Positions 1 through 7,678 of a stretch of DNA of 42,402 nucleotides are shown piece by piece (within the stretch, counting starts at the first letter, position 1; each line of letters starts with the position of its first letter). The stretch lies in assembly GCA_046756405.1 (NCBI GenBank), contig JBHHWH010000008.1, positions 1 to 42,402 on the forward strand, given 5' to 3'. Position numbers and translations under genes: made by a program. Under the pieces are notes generated by a model that was given only the letters and a program-made list of their open reading frames with translations, was not told the DNA's origin and searched no databases. This DNA is from JBHHWH01 sp046756405. Its GTDB lineage: Bacteria; Actinomycetota; Acidimicrobiia; Spongiisociales; ZC4RG35.

Positions 1-397
1 CGGGTCCTTTGCCGATGCCGGCCACACCGACGAGGAATGGAAGCTGGTCAATGAGACACGCAAGATCCTCGAGGCGCCCGACGTGCTGGTGGAGCCGACG
101 TGCGTGAGGGTTCCGGTGATGGTGGGCCACGGGATCGCATTCACCGCCTGGTTCGATGCCGAGATGGGGCCGGACGAGGCTGCCGACCTGATCGCCGTCG
201 CCCCCGGTGTCGAGGTTTGGCACGACAAGGTGCCGACGCCGCTCGACTCTGCGGGAATCGACGAGGTCCTGGTGGGGAGGCTGCGTCCCACCCTCGGCCG
301 GCCGGGCGGTGTCTCCGGTTGGGCCGTGGGCGACAACTTGCGCAAGGGGGCGGCGCTCAATGCCGTTCAGATCGCGGAGTTGGTCATCGCCGGGTGA
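1..397 (+). CDS. Aspartate-semialdehyde dehydrogenase, C-terminal part (5' end outside window)
   Basis: The reading frame is open from base 2 to the TGA at 395-397 and encodes the last ~131 residues of an aspartate-semialdehyde dehydrogenase. The family reduces aspartyl phosphate to aspartate semialdehyde on the way to lysine, methionine and threonine. Visible are the CVRVPVMVGHG segment with the active-site His, the VPTPLDSAG block and the C-terminal WAVGDNLRKGAALNAVQIAE signature. The catalytic Cys domain lies upstream of the window. The same C-terminal blocks recur in the complete copy on the opposite strand at 566-1579, so the genome has two paralogues in tail-to-tail orientation around a tRNA gene. 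Whether this copy is active or specialised cannot be judged from the visible part. Confidence 0.9.
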   Translation, partial: GSFADAGHTDEEWKLVNETRKILEAPDVLVEPTCVRVPVMVGHGIAFTAWFDAEMGPDEAADLIAVAPGVEVWHDKVPTPLDSAGIDEVLVGRLRPTLGRPGGVSGWAVGDNLRKGAALNAVQIAELVIAG

Positions 398-442
398 ACT
401 GCGACCGCTCGATGTCGAGTTCGAGAGAGCACACTCGGGCTT

Positions 443-519
443 GGTCGGGACGGCCGGATTTGAACCGGCGACCTCAGCGTCCCGAACGCTGCGCGCTACC
501 AAACTGCGCCACGTCCCGA
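443..519 (-). tRNA. tRNA-Pro (anticodon CGG)
   Basis: Read on the minus strand, a 7-bp acceptor stem (CGGGACG with CGTCCCG) is followed by a D arm, an anticodon stem CAGCG/CGCTG around the loop TTCGGGA (anticodon CGG, decoding CCG), a short variable loop and the T arm GGTTCAAATCC. The discriminator base is A and the 3' CCA is encoded in the DNA. All arms pair, so the gene looks functional. It lies 46 nt downstream of asd on the same strand and may be co-transcribed with lysC-asd. Confidence 0.96.
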
Positions 520-565
520 TTGTCTCCCAATGCTAGGGGCGACAGGTGCTGAATCCCACTCTGAA

Positions 566-1579
566 TCAGCCGGCCACCAGAAGCTCGGCGATCTGGACGG
601 CGTTGAGCGCGGCACCCTTGCGCAGGTTGTCCCCCACCGCCCACAGGCTGACCCCCCCGGGTACACCCACCGTTTCCCTGATCCTCCCCACCAGGACCTC
701 GTCGCGTCCCGCTGAGTCCAGGGGTGTAGGGACCCGGTCCTGCCACACCTCTACTCCGGAGGCCTCGGCTAGGATCGATACCGCCTCGCTGGCTGACACA
801 GGCTTATCGAAGAACAGGGTGGCGGCGATCCCGTGGCCCACCAGCACCGGAACCCGGACACAGGTGGGCTCCACTGCCAGGTCGGGAAGGTAGAGGATCT
901 TCCGGGACTCGTTGACCAGCTTCATCTCCTCGTCGGTGTAGCCGCCCTCCACCTCCGAGCCGGCGAAGGGCAGCACGTTGAAGGCGATGGGTCGGGCATA
1001 GACCTCCGATCCCGGATCCTCCCACCCGCCGGAGGCCAGAGCCCGCACATTGTCACCCAGTGCAGAGTTCTGCCGGAGAAGCTCGTCGATCCCCTGCTGG
1101 CCCGAGCCCGACACCGACTGGTAGGAGGTGGCCACCATCGATGTCAGCCCCGCCTCCCGGTGGAGGGGCGCCGCGGCCATCATCAGGGTCATCGTGGTGC
1201 AGTTGGGGTTGGCCACCAGACCCCGATGAGCGGTGACAGCCTCGTCGTTCACGCCGACGACGACCAGCGGTACGTTCGGGTCGCCCCGGAAGGCGGAGGA
1301 GTTGTCTACCACCACCGCTCCGGCGTCGACGAACCGGGGAGCATGGGCACGGGATCGGTCCCCGCCCGCCGAGAAGAGGGCGATGTCGATGCCCTTCGGA
1401 TCGGCGGACGCCAGATCCTCTACCTCCACCTCGCCCCACTTGGTGGCGACGAGCCGTCCCGCGGAACGCTCCGAGGCCATCAGCCTCAAGGAGGTGACCG
1501 GAAAGTTCCGTTCCTCGAGGAGGTCGATCATGGCGCGGCCTACCACCCCGGTGGCGCCGACCACGGCAACAGAGGTCAC
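566..1579 (-). CDS. asd: Aspartate-semialdehyde dehydrogenase
   Basis: A complete 337-residue enzyme that reduces L-aspartyl-4-phosphate with NADPH to aspartate semialdehyde, the branch point to lysine/diaminopimelate, threonine and methionine. The N-terminal Rossmann motif is GATGVVG (8-14). The nucleophilic Cys127 lies in NPNCTTM, Gln154 in SYQSVSG and His249 in VRVPVLVGHG, so the catalytic set is present. Length is normal for the Gram-positive-type family. The GTG start at 1577-1579 overlaps the lysC stop as GTGA, so the gene is translationally coupled to aspartokinase. The partial gene at 1-397 is a paralogue of it. Confidence 0.97.
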   Translation of the reverse strand: MTSVAVVGATGVVGRAMIDLLEERNFPVTSLRLMASERSAGRLVATKWGEVEVEDLASADPKGIDIALFSAGGDRSRAHAPRFVDAGAVVVDNSSAFRGDPNVPLVVVGVNDEAVTAHRGLVANPNCTTMTLMMAAAPLHREAGLTSMVATSYQSVSGSGQQGIDELLRQNSALGDNVRALASGGWEDPGSEVYARPIAFNVLPFAGSEVEGGYTDEEMKLVNESRKILYLPDLAVEPTCVRVPVLVGHGIAATLFFDKPVSASEAVSILAEASGVEVWQDRVPTPLDSAGRDEVLVGRIRETVGVPGGVSLWAVGDNLRKGAALNAVQIAELLVAG

Positions 1580-2556
1580 CGTGCCACCTCCTTTTCGAAG
1601 ATGGCAGCGTGGAGAAAGCGCACTGCCTTTTCGACGTCCCCGCCGGCAAGCTCGACTCGAACCGAGTGGTCGTCGTGTTCGGTCATCACGGAGATGATCC
1701 CAGCATCGGCGAGGAGCCGAGTCGGATCAGGGTCGAACCGACGGGCGGCCGTGCCGACCAGGGTGATGGTCCCGGATTCTCCATCGATACGGTGGGCGAT
1801 GCCCACCATTGGTATTTTGGGCGCAGGGGCGACCACCCAGGTACCGGATTCTGTAGTGAATGAGGAACGGACATGGACCGGAACCCCATGCTCCTGGGCA
1901 AAACGAACCGAGGAGGGGTGGAGGACACCGGCGCCCGCCTCGGCTAGGGCCAGCATCTCTTCGTAGGAGATCTTCTCCAGCTTCCTGGCACCAGCCACGA
2001 TGCGGGGATCGGCGGTGAACACCCCGTCAACGTCGGTGAGGATCTCGCAGGCCTCAGCGCCCAGGGCTCCCGCCAGGGCCACGGCGGTGGTGTCGGAGCC
2101 GCCCCGTCCCAGAGTGGTCACCTCGCGGCGGTCCGGGTCCACACCCTGGAACCCGGCCACGATCACCACCTTCCCCTCCTCCAAGGACTGCTTGACCCGC
2201 TCCCCGGTGATCCTGGTGATGCGGGCCTCGCCATGGGAGGAGTTGGTGAGGATCCCCGCCTGCGAACCGGTGTAGCTGACCGCGGGGACACCGCGGTCGT
2301 GGAGGGCCATCGCCAGAAGGGCCATCGAGATCCGCTCCCCTGCGGTGAGCAGCATGTCCATCTCCCGGGGGTGGGGGTCGGTGCTCACCTCGGCGGCGAG
2401 GCGGGCCAGCCGGTCGGTTGTCTCTCCCATGGCAGAGACAACCACCACCAGCTCCCACCCGGCGTCCCGAGTGTCACGCACCCGGTCGGCCACGGCCTGG
2501 ATACGGCTGGTGTCGGCTACTGAGGTGCCGCCGTATTTCTGAACTACCACCGGCAT
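1576..2556 (-). CDS. lysC: Aspartokinase, shortened regulatory region
   Basis: Aspartate kinase phosphorylates L-aspartate as the first committed step of the aspartate pathway. The kinase domain is intact: KYGGTSV at the N-terminus, LGRGGSDTTAVALA, the ILTDVDGVFTADPR block and GAGVLHPSSV. The chosen ATG at 2556 (MPVVVQKYGG) gives 326 residues. Typical LysC proteins have about 400-420 residues with two C-terminal ACT domains. Here only ~85 residues follow the kinase domain. They begin like the first ACT strand (MVGIAHRIDGESGTITLVG) and run directly into something resembling the final ACT helix (VEKAVRFLHAAIF). The inhibitor-binding ACT region therefore seems largely deleted, suggesting altered or lost feedback control (inference). 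Forms an operon with asd. Confidence 0.95.
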   Translation of the reverse strand: MPVVVQKYGGTSVADTSRIQAVADRVRDTRDAGWELVVVVSAMGETTDRLARLAAEVSTDPHPREMDMLLTAGERISMALLAMALHDRGVPAVSYTGSQAGILTNSSHGEARITRITGERVKQSLEEGKVVIVAGFQGVDPDRREVTTLGRGGSDTTAVALAGALGAEACEILTDVDGVFTADPRIVAGARKLEKISYEEMLALAEAGAGVLHPSSVRFAQEHGVPVHVRSSFTTESGTWVVAPAPKIPMVGIAHRIDGESGTITLVGTAARRFDPDPTRLLADAGIISVMTEHDDHSVRVELAGGDVEKAVRFLHAAIFEKEVAR

Positions 2557-2642
2557 AGCCCACAGTTTGGAGCCTCCGAACCGCAATTACGAACACACCG
2601 GCCTCCGAGTTGGGAGGCTGGGGTGCCTAAAGTCGCCAGACC

Positions 2643-3431
2643 GTGTCCGATCGACGAAGACGCCAGAAGGAGCTGCGCAAGGCCAAACGGGAGGCGGAGC
2701 GCAAACAGGCCGCCCGCCAGGAGCTGGTGAGGAGGATCGGCACCGCCGTCCTCTTCGGTCTGATAGTGGTTGCAATCTTCGCCGTCGGTTCCTTTTCCGG
2801 GCGCGAGGAAGGGGAGCTGCCGGGAACCTACGAGGACTACAGGAACCAGCCCACCGCCTGCGGAGCCGGGACCCCACCACCGGAGCAACTCATGACCTTC
2901 GACGCTCCGGTCAAACAAACCGACATCACCCCGGACAGCAAGGTGATGGCGATCCTGGAGACCTCCTGCGGGGAGATCGTTGTCGAACTGGACCCGGCAC
3001 TGTCCCCGGAGACGGTCAACTCCTTCGTCTTCCTCGCCCGGCTCGGCTTCTACGACGGTCAGGTGTTCCACCGCATCGCCAAGGACTTCGTCATCCAGGG
3101 CGGCGACCCCAACGCCAACGGCTCCGGCGGGCCCGGATATGTGATCCCCGACGAGTTTCCTCCGGAAGACTTCGTCTACGAAGACGGTGTGGTGGCTATG
3201 GCGAACAGCGGTGCCGGCAGCACCGGATCTCAGTTCTTCGTCGTCATCGGAGACGACGCCCGCCATCTCACCAACGCCTTCAACGTACTGGGGAGGGTCG
3301 TCTCCGGTGAGGACACCCTCGACCGTATCGCCGCGGTGCCTACCCGGGCTGCTCCAGGCAGCGTCGAAGAGAGCCTCCCCCTGGAGACCGTCTACATCGA
3401 GTCGGTGACCATCAGGGTGAACGGCTCCTGA
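2643..3431 (+). CDS. Membrane-anchored cyclophilin-type peptidyl-prolyl isomerase
   Basis: 262 residues starting at GTG 2643. A basic, coiled-coil-like N-terminus (residues 1-31, rich in Arg, Lys and Glu) precedes one membrane span (about 33-50), so the catalytic domain is probably exported and anchored. The cyclophilin domain covers about 100-258. It keeps the catalytic Arg144 in VFHRIAKDF, the IQGGDP loop and Gln197-Phe198-Phe199 in GSQFFV. The family catalyses cis-trans isomerisation of X-Pro bonds and assists folding. The gene is divergent from lysC across an 86-bp gap (2557-2642) that should hold both promoters; no clear motif was recognised there. Confidence 0.93.
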   Translation: MSDRRRRQKELRKAKREAERKQAARQELVRRIGTAVLFGLIVVAIFAVGSFSGREEGELPGTYEDYRNQPTACGAGTPPPEQLMTFDAPVKQTDITPDSKVMAILETSCGEIVVELDPALSPETVNSFVFLARLGFYDGQVFHRIAKDFVIQGGDPNANGSGGPGYVIPDEFPPEDFVYEDGVVAMANSGAGSTGSQFFVVIGDDARHLTNAFNVLGRVVSGEDTLDRIAAVPTRAAPGSVEESLPLETVYIESVTIRVNGS

Positions 3432-3465
3432 CGGTCCCGTCGACCATGATCACCCTTGACCTGGC

Positions 3466-4314
3466 ATGTCCGTAGACCTCCACGCCCACTCCACCGCCTC
3501 CGACGGCTCCGACACGCCCAGCCGGCTGCTGGAGTTGGCCGCCGCAAGGCGGCTGTCCGCCCTGGCCTTGACCGACCACGACACCCAGGAGGGCATCGCC
3601 GAGGCCCGGGAGGCGGCCGAGGGAACCGGCATCGAGCTGATCCCCGGCACCGAGCTATCCCTCCAGTACCGGGGAGGCGGGATGCACCTGGTGGTGCTGT
3701 GGCTGGTGCCGGGCGCCGGCCCGCTCCAGGAACGCCTCGCCGGGCTTCAGGCCGGTAGAGGGGATCGCAATCTCCGTATCTGCGAGATCCTCACCGACCT
3801 TGGCATGCCGGTGGACATAGAAGAGGTGGAAGAGGAGGCCGGTGGAGGAAGCGTGGGCCGGCCCCACATCGCCCAGGTGATGGTGCACAAGGGGTTCGTC
3901 CCCGACATCAAAACCGCTTTCGACCTATGGCTCGGCACCGGACAGCCGGCCTACGTGGGGAGACCGCGGCTCAATCCCGAAGAGGCGATAAGTCTGGCGC
4001 GACAATCGGGTGCTGTGCCGGTCCTCGCCCACCCCCACACCCTCGGCATCACCCGTGCCGAGGAGATGGCCCGCCTACTGGGAACCTTGAAGGACGCTGG
4101 ACTGGTCGGCCTGGAAGCCCTCTACTCCAGCTACCTGCGCCACGAGCGGGAGGGATATGCCCATCTGGCTCGCCGTTTCGGTCTGGTGCCCTCGGGGGGC
4201 TCGGATTACCACGGCACCTACAAGCCGGGCTTGGAGCTGGGAGTCGGATACGGTGACCTGGTGATCCCCGATTCGGTGCTCGAAGAGCTGCGAGGCTACG
4301 CGGGAGGCCCGTGA
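3466..4314 (+). CDS. PHP-domain phosphoesterase (RNase AM/YciV-like)
   Basis: 282 residues with the full set of PHP metal-binding motifs: DLHAHSTASDG at the N-terminus, TDHDT, GRPHIA, LAHPHT and GGSDYHG near the C-terminus. This arrangement matches the stand-alone family related to E. coli YciV/RNase AM, which acts as a 3',5'-nucleoside bisphosphate phosphatase and 5'-3' exoribonuclease on short RNAs. That specific activity is inferred from family resemblance; the metal-dependent phosphoesterase fold is well supported. Its TGA overlaps the GTG start of murJ as GTGA, so the two are probably co-translated, although no functional link is obvious. Confidence 0.9.
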   Translation: MSVDLHAHSTASDGSDTPSRLLELAAARRLSALALTDHDTQEGIAEAREAAEGTGIELIPGTELSLQYRGGGMHLVVLWLVPGAGPLQERLAGLQAGRGDRNLRICEILTDLGMPVDIEEVEEEAGGGSVGRPHIAQVMVHKGFVPDIKTAFDLWLGTGQPAYVGRPRLNPEEAISLARQSGAVPVLAHPHTLGITRAEEMARLLGTLKDAGLVGLEALYSSYLRHEREGYAHLARRFGLVPSGGSDYHGTYKPGLELGVGYGDLVIPDSVLEELRGYAGGP

Positions 4315-5840
4315 GCCGGCCGCTCCGCATGGGGACCGCCGCCGCGGTCGTCTCCGGGAGCGTCCTCCTGTCCCGTCTCCTCGGCCTGGGCCGGGAAGCC
4401 CTGCTGGCATCGCTGATCGGGGTCAACGTCGAAGGGGACCTCTACCGTCAGGCCTTCACCATCCCCGACCTGCTGAACTATCTCCTCGCCGGGGCCTACC
4501 TGACCATCACCCTCATCCCCATCCTGAGCCGCCACCTGGAGGCCGGAGACACCGACGGGGCGAGTCGGGCCTTTACTTCGGTCTTCCGCTTCGTGGCCGG
4601 AGGCATCCTCACCCTCACCGCCCTGATGTGGATCTTCGCCGACCCCCTGGTGGGGCTGGCCTTCCCCGAGGTGGTAGCCGAACACGTCCGTCTCGTCTCC
4701 CTGACCCGGCTGGTCCTGCCCGCCCAGGTCTTCCTGGTGGTCGGCGCCCTCCTGATCGCCGTCCAGTACGCCCACCGGCGGTTCCTCCTCCCCGCCCTCG
4801 CTCCCCTGGTCTACAACCTGGGGATCATCGCCGGTGGGCTGACCGGGGCGTTGGTCGGTGACCCCTCTCCCGAGTCGTTCCTGGTGGGAGCCGTGGCCGG
4901 CTCCGCGGTGGGCAACTTCGGCCTCCAGTGGTTCGGCGCCCGGCGGACCGGCACCTGGCTGGTGAGCCCGAAGGGTCAGAGCGCGGTCAGGGAGTACCTG
5001 GTCCTGGCCCTGCCGCTGATGATCGGCCAGTCGGTGGCGGTCCTCGACGAGCAGTTCGTCCGGTTCTTCGGTCAGGTCGAGGAGGGTGCCACGTCGGCGC
5101 TGTCCTTCGCCCGTCAGCTCAACATGGTCCCGGTGGGGGTGATCGCCCAGGCGGCGGGGGTAGCCGCCTTCCCCTTCCTCGCCCGACTGGCCGCCCGGGG
5201 TAACAACGCCGAACTGGTCGAGACGACGGGACGAGCCGCCCGCAGGACCCTCTTCGTTGCCGCTGCGGCCACTGCCCTGGTCGTGGTGCTGGCCCGGCCG
5301 TCGGTGAGGCTTCTCTACCAGTACGGGGAGTTCACCGGCAGCGACGCCGACCTGGTGGCCCGGCTGCTGGCTATCTACGCCTTCTCCATCCCCGCCTGGG
5401 GTCTCCACCAGATCCTGGTGCGTCACTTCTACGCCAAGCGGCGGATGTGGACACCGGTGGTGATCGGAACGGTCTTCACCCTGGCGGCGGTACCCGTCTG
5501 GCTGGGCCTCCACGCTGCCCTCGGAGTGGAGGGCTTCGCCCTGGCCTCGACCCTGGTGATCAGCGGCTACGCGGCGGCAATGCTGATCGCCTGGGGCTAC
5601 GACTCGGGCTGGGAGGCGGTGAGACAGCTCGCTCCCTCCCTGGTACGGGGTCTGGCGGCCGCTGCCGTGGCCGCCCTCGTGGCCCGGCCCCTGGTCGGTG
5701 CCCTCGACGGTGCCGGTTCCGGGGTGCTGTCGGCAGCGGTGACCCTCACGGTGGGAGGGGTGACCGCCCTGGCGGCCTTCGTCGGTGTCTCCTACCTGAT
5801 GGGCGGCGCCGAGCTACGGGACCTCACCCAGAGGGGCTGA
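4311..5840 (+). CDS. murJ: MurJ/MviN-family lipid II flippase
   Basis: A 509-residue polytopic membrane protein with about 14 hydrophobic segments and the MVN-family layout: an N-terminal LSRLLGLGREALLAS segment, then YLTITLIPILSR and the conserved FARQLNMVPVGVIAQA region near residue 265. MurJ exports lipid-linked peptidoglycan precursors across the cytoplasmic membrane. Length is normal for the core transporter. It lacks the large C-terminal pseudokinase extension found in mycobacterial MviN. The GTG start at 4311 overlaps the upstream PHP gene by 4 nt. The 3' end overlaps the convergent small ORF at 5792-6022 by 49 nt. Confidence 0.93.
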   Translation: MSRPLRMGTAAAVVSGSVLLSRLLGLGREALLASLIGVNVEGDLYRQAFTIPDLLNYLLAGAYLTITLIPILSRHLEAGDTDGASRAFTSVFRFVAGGILTLTALMWIFADPLVGLAFPEVVAEHVRLVSLTRLVLPAQVFLVVGALLIAVQYAHRRFLLPALAPLVYNLGIIAGGLTGALVGDPSPESFLVGAVAGSAVGNFGLQWFGARRTGTWLVSPKGQSAVREYLVLALPLMIGQSVAVLDEQFVRFFGQVEEGATSALSFARQLNMVPVGVIAQAAGVAAFPFLARLAARGNNAELVETTGRAARRTLFVAAAATALVVVLARPSVRLLYQYGEFTGSDADLVARLLAIYAFSIPAWGLHQILVRHFYAKRRMWTPVVIGTVFTLAAVPVWLGLHAALGVEGFALASTLVISGYAAAMLIAWGYDSGWEAVRQLAPSLVRGLAAAAVAALVARPLVGALDGAGSGVLSAAVTLTVGGVTALAAFVGVSYLMGGAELRDLTQRG

Positions 5841-6022
5841 TGCGTGTGCAGGAGTGCCGCCAACCGCGGCACACCAGCACACGCAACCCACGCCGGTAGG
5901 GAGCGGTCCGGGTCGGGCTCCTGGTTGCGGGCCTCCTCCCGGGCCAGGTGGTCGAGGACCACGGCGATCACCGCCGCCTCGAACTCCCCGGCTCCTCCCT
6001 GGATATCAACTCGGTCAGTCAT
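5792..6022 (-). CDS. Small ORF coupled to methylmalonyl-CoA epimerase, possible acyl-CoA carboxylase small subunit
   Basis: 76 residues whose ATG lies inside the end of the epimerase gene (ATGACTGA, 8-nt overlap), an arrangement typical of translational coupling. The N-terminal half (EFEAAVIAVVLDHLAREEAR) is a short amphipathic helix followed by a Pro-rich turn and a PAWVACAG segment. This loosely resembles the small epsilon-type subunits of actinobacterial acyl-CoA/propionyl-CoA carboxylases, which would fit an epimerase neighbour in propionate metabolism. The resemblance is weak and no key residue proves it. The C-terminal 16 codons overlap the convergent murJ 3' end. Confidence 0.5.
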   Translation of the reverse strand: MTDRVDIQGGAGEFEAAVIAVVLDHLAREEARNQEPDPDRSLPAWVACAGVPRLAALLHTHQPLWVRSRSSAPPIR

Positions 6023-6461
6023 CTCTCAGCTCCACCAGTTCGACAAGCGTACCGGCCCAGTCGGCGGGATGTACAAAGGCGATCCGGACTCCCCGGCCCC
6101 CCGTCTTCGGCTCCTCGTCCACCAGGCGTGCCCCCTCCTGTTTCAGGTGCTCCAGGGCAGCCTCGATGTCGGATACGGCGAAGGCGACGTGATGCAGACC
6201 CTCCCCTTGACGGGCAAGGAACTTGCCTACGGGACTGTCCTCGGACAGCGGTTGGAGCAGCTGTACGAAGGAGCCTCCGACGGGGAGCATCGCCTCCTCC
6301 ACCCCCTGTTCCTTCACCACCTCGCGGTAGAGAGGCTCCACCCCATAGCGGGCCGCGTACGACTCCAGGGCGGCGTCGAGATCTCGGACAGCTATGGCCA
6401 CGTGGTCGAGGTTGAGGAGCTTCACCGCCGTCAGGCTATTGGGGCGGAAGGTCGCTGTCAT
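6015..6461 (-). CDS. mce: Methylmalonyl-CoA epimerase
   Basis: A 148-residue vicinal-oxygen-chelate protein with two beta-alpha-beta-beta-beta repeats (LDHVAIAVRDLDAAL near residues 18-32 and LHHVAFAVSDIEAAL near 89-103). Candidate metal ligands are His20, His91 and a Glu in LVELVE near the C-terminus. The family interconverts (2S)- and (2R)-methylmalonyl-CoA between propionyl-CoA carboxylase and methylmalonyl-CoA mutase. Length and motifs are typical. The gene is divergent from the thiolase across only 32 bp and is followed by a coupled small ORF. This points to propionyl-CoA turnover from odd-chain or branched substrates. Confidence 0.93.
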   Translation of the reverse strand: MTATFRPNSLTAVKLLNLDHVAIAVRDLDAALESYAARYGVEPLYREVVKEQGVEEAMLPVGGSFVQLLQPLSEDSPVGKFLARQGEGLHHVAFAVSDIEAALEHLKQEGARLVDEEPKTGGRGVRIAFVHPADWAGTLVELVELRDD

Positions 6462-6480
6462 CCCCCGGTAGGATTCGACC

Positions 6481-6486
6481 AGGAGG
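6481..6486 (+). promoter_or_regulatory. Strong Shine-Dalgarno for the thiolase GTG start
   Basis: AGGAGG followed by a 7-nt spacer and the GTG at 6494. It fixes the GTG as the start of the thiolase. The 32-bp gap to the divergent epimerase gene must hold the control elements of both. Confidence 0.8.
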
Positions 6487-6493
6487 TTTTCAC

Positions 6494-7678
6494 GTGCAGA
6501 ACTCTGTCATCACTGGCATAGCCCGAACCCCCATCGGTAAGTACGGGGGCACCCTCAAACCGTTACGGGCGGTTGAGCTGGGAGGAGCGGCCATCTCCGC
6601 CGCGGTGGAGCGGTCCCATATGGACCCGTCGGACATCGACGAGGTCCTCTTCGGTCAGGTCCTCCAGGCTGGCGAGGGTCAGATCACCGCCCGCCAGGCC
6701 GCCGTCGCCGGCGGCCTGCCGATGACGGTGCCGTCGGTCACGATCAACAAGGTCTGCCTGTCCGGCATGTCGGCCATCGGGCTGGCCGACCGGGCCATCA
6801 AGCTAGGCGACGCCAAGTTCGTCCTAGCCGGGGGCATGGAGTCCATGTCCAACGCCCCCCATGTGCTGCGGGAGCTGCGCTGGGGTGTCCGGATCGGCAA
6901 TGCCTCCCTCGTCGACGTGATGGAGCACGACGGGCTCTTCTGCGCCTTCGACCACTGCACGATGGGGGAGTCCTCGGACCACAAGAACGAGCGGCTCGGT
7001 ATCAGCCGGGAAGAACAGGACGAATGGGCGGTGCGGAGCCATCAACGGGCCGCCGAGGCGACCCGAAACGGACAGTTCGGCACCGAGCTGACCCCGGTGG
7101 AAGTCCCGCAACGTAAGGGCGACCCGGTCAGGGTGGAGACCGACGAGGGCATCCGCGAGGACGCCTCCCCGGAGTCTCTGGCCAGGCTGCGGCCCGCCTT
7201 CGTCCCCTCGGGGACGATCACCGCGGGGAACGCCTCCCAGATCTCCGACGGCGCCGCCGCGGTCATAGTTGCCGACCGGTTCGCCGCTGAGGCTTCCGGG
7301 GCGCCGGTCTTGGCGGAGATTCTCGCCTACGGCCAGATCGGAGGCGTTGACGCCACCCTCCACGAACGACCCGCCGAAGCCCTGGCCGTTGCCCTGAAGA
7401 AGGCTGGTCTCGGCCCCTCCGACCTCGATCTGGTGGAGATCAACGAGGCTTTCGCCGCCGTCTCCCTGTGGTCAGCCCGCATGTTGGACATCCCCGAGGA
7501 CAAGGTGAATGTCAACGGCGGGGCGGTTGCCCTGGGCCACCCGCTGGGTGCCACCGGGGCCCGTCTGGTGGTGACCCTGATCAACGCCCTCCGCCACCGG
7601 GGAGGCGGCATCGGAGCTGCGGCCCTCTGCGGAGGCGGAGGCCAGGGCGACGCCCTCATCGTCAAGGTCGAAGGCTGA
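6494..7678 (+). CDS. Acetyl-CoA C-acyltransferase (thiolase)
   Basis: A 394-residue thiolase with all three catalytic residues: Cys88 in NKVCLSGMSA, His349 in GGAVALGHPLGATGAR and Cys379 in ALCGGGGQGDA. The length and these blocks match biosynthetic/degradative acetyl-CoA acetyltransferases, which condense two acetyl-CoA or cleave 3-ketoacyl-CoA. Direction and chain-length preference cannot be told from sequence. The GTG start is supported by a perfect AGGAGG 7 nt upstream. The stop shares one base with the ATG of glpX (TGATG), so the two genes are co-translated. The divergent methylmalonyl-CoA epimerase suggests a shared acyl-CoA metabolism context. Confidence 0.95.
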   Translation: MQNSVITGIARTPIGKYGGTLKPLRAVELGGAAISAAVERSHMDPSDIDEVLFGQVLQAGEGQITARQAAVAGGLPMTVPSVTINKVCLSGMSAIGLADRAIKLGDAKFVLAGGMESMSNAPHVLRELRWGVRIGNASLVDVMEHDGLFCAFDHCTMGESSDHKNERLGISREEQDEWAVRSHQRAAEATRNGQFGTELTPVEVPQRKGDPVRVETDEGIREDASPESLARLRPAFVPSGTITAGNASQISDGAAAVIVADRFAAEASGAPVLAEILAYGQIGGVDATLHERPAEALAVALKKAGLGPSDLDLVEINEAFAAVSLWSARMLDIPEDKVNVNGGAVALGHPLGATGARLVVTLINALRHRGGGIGAAALCGGGGQGDALIVKVEG

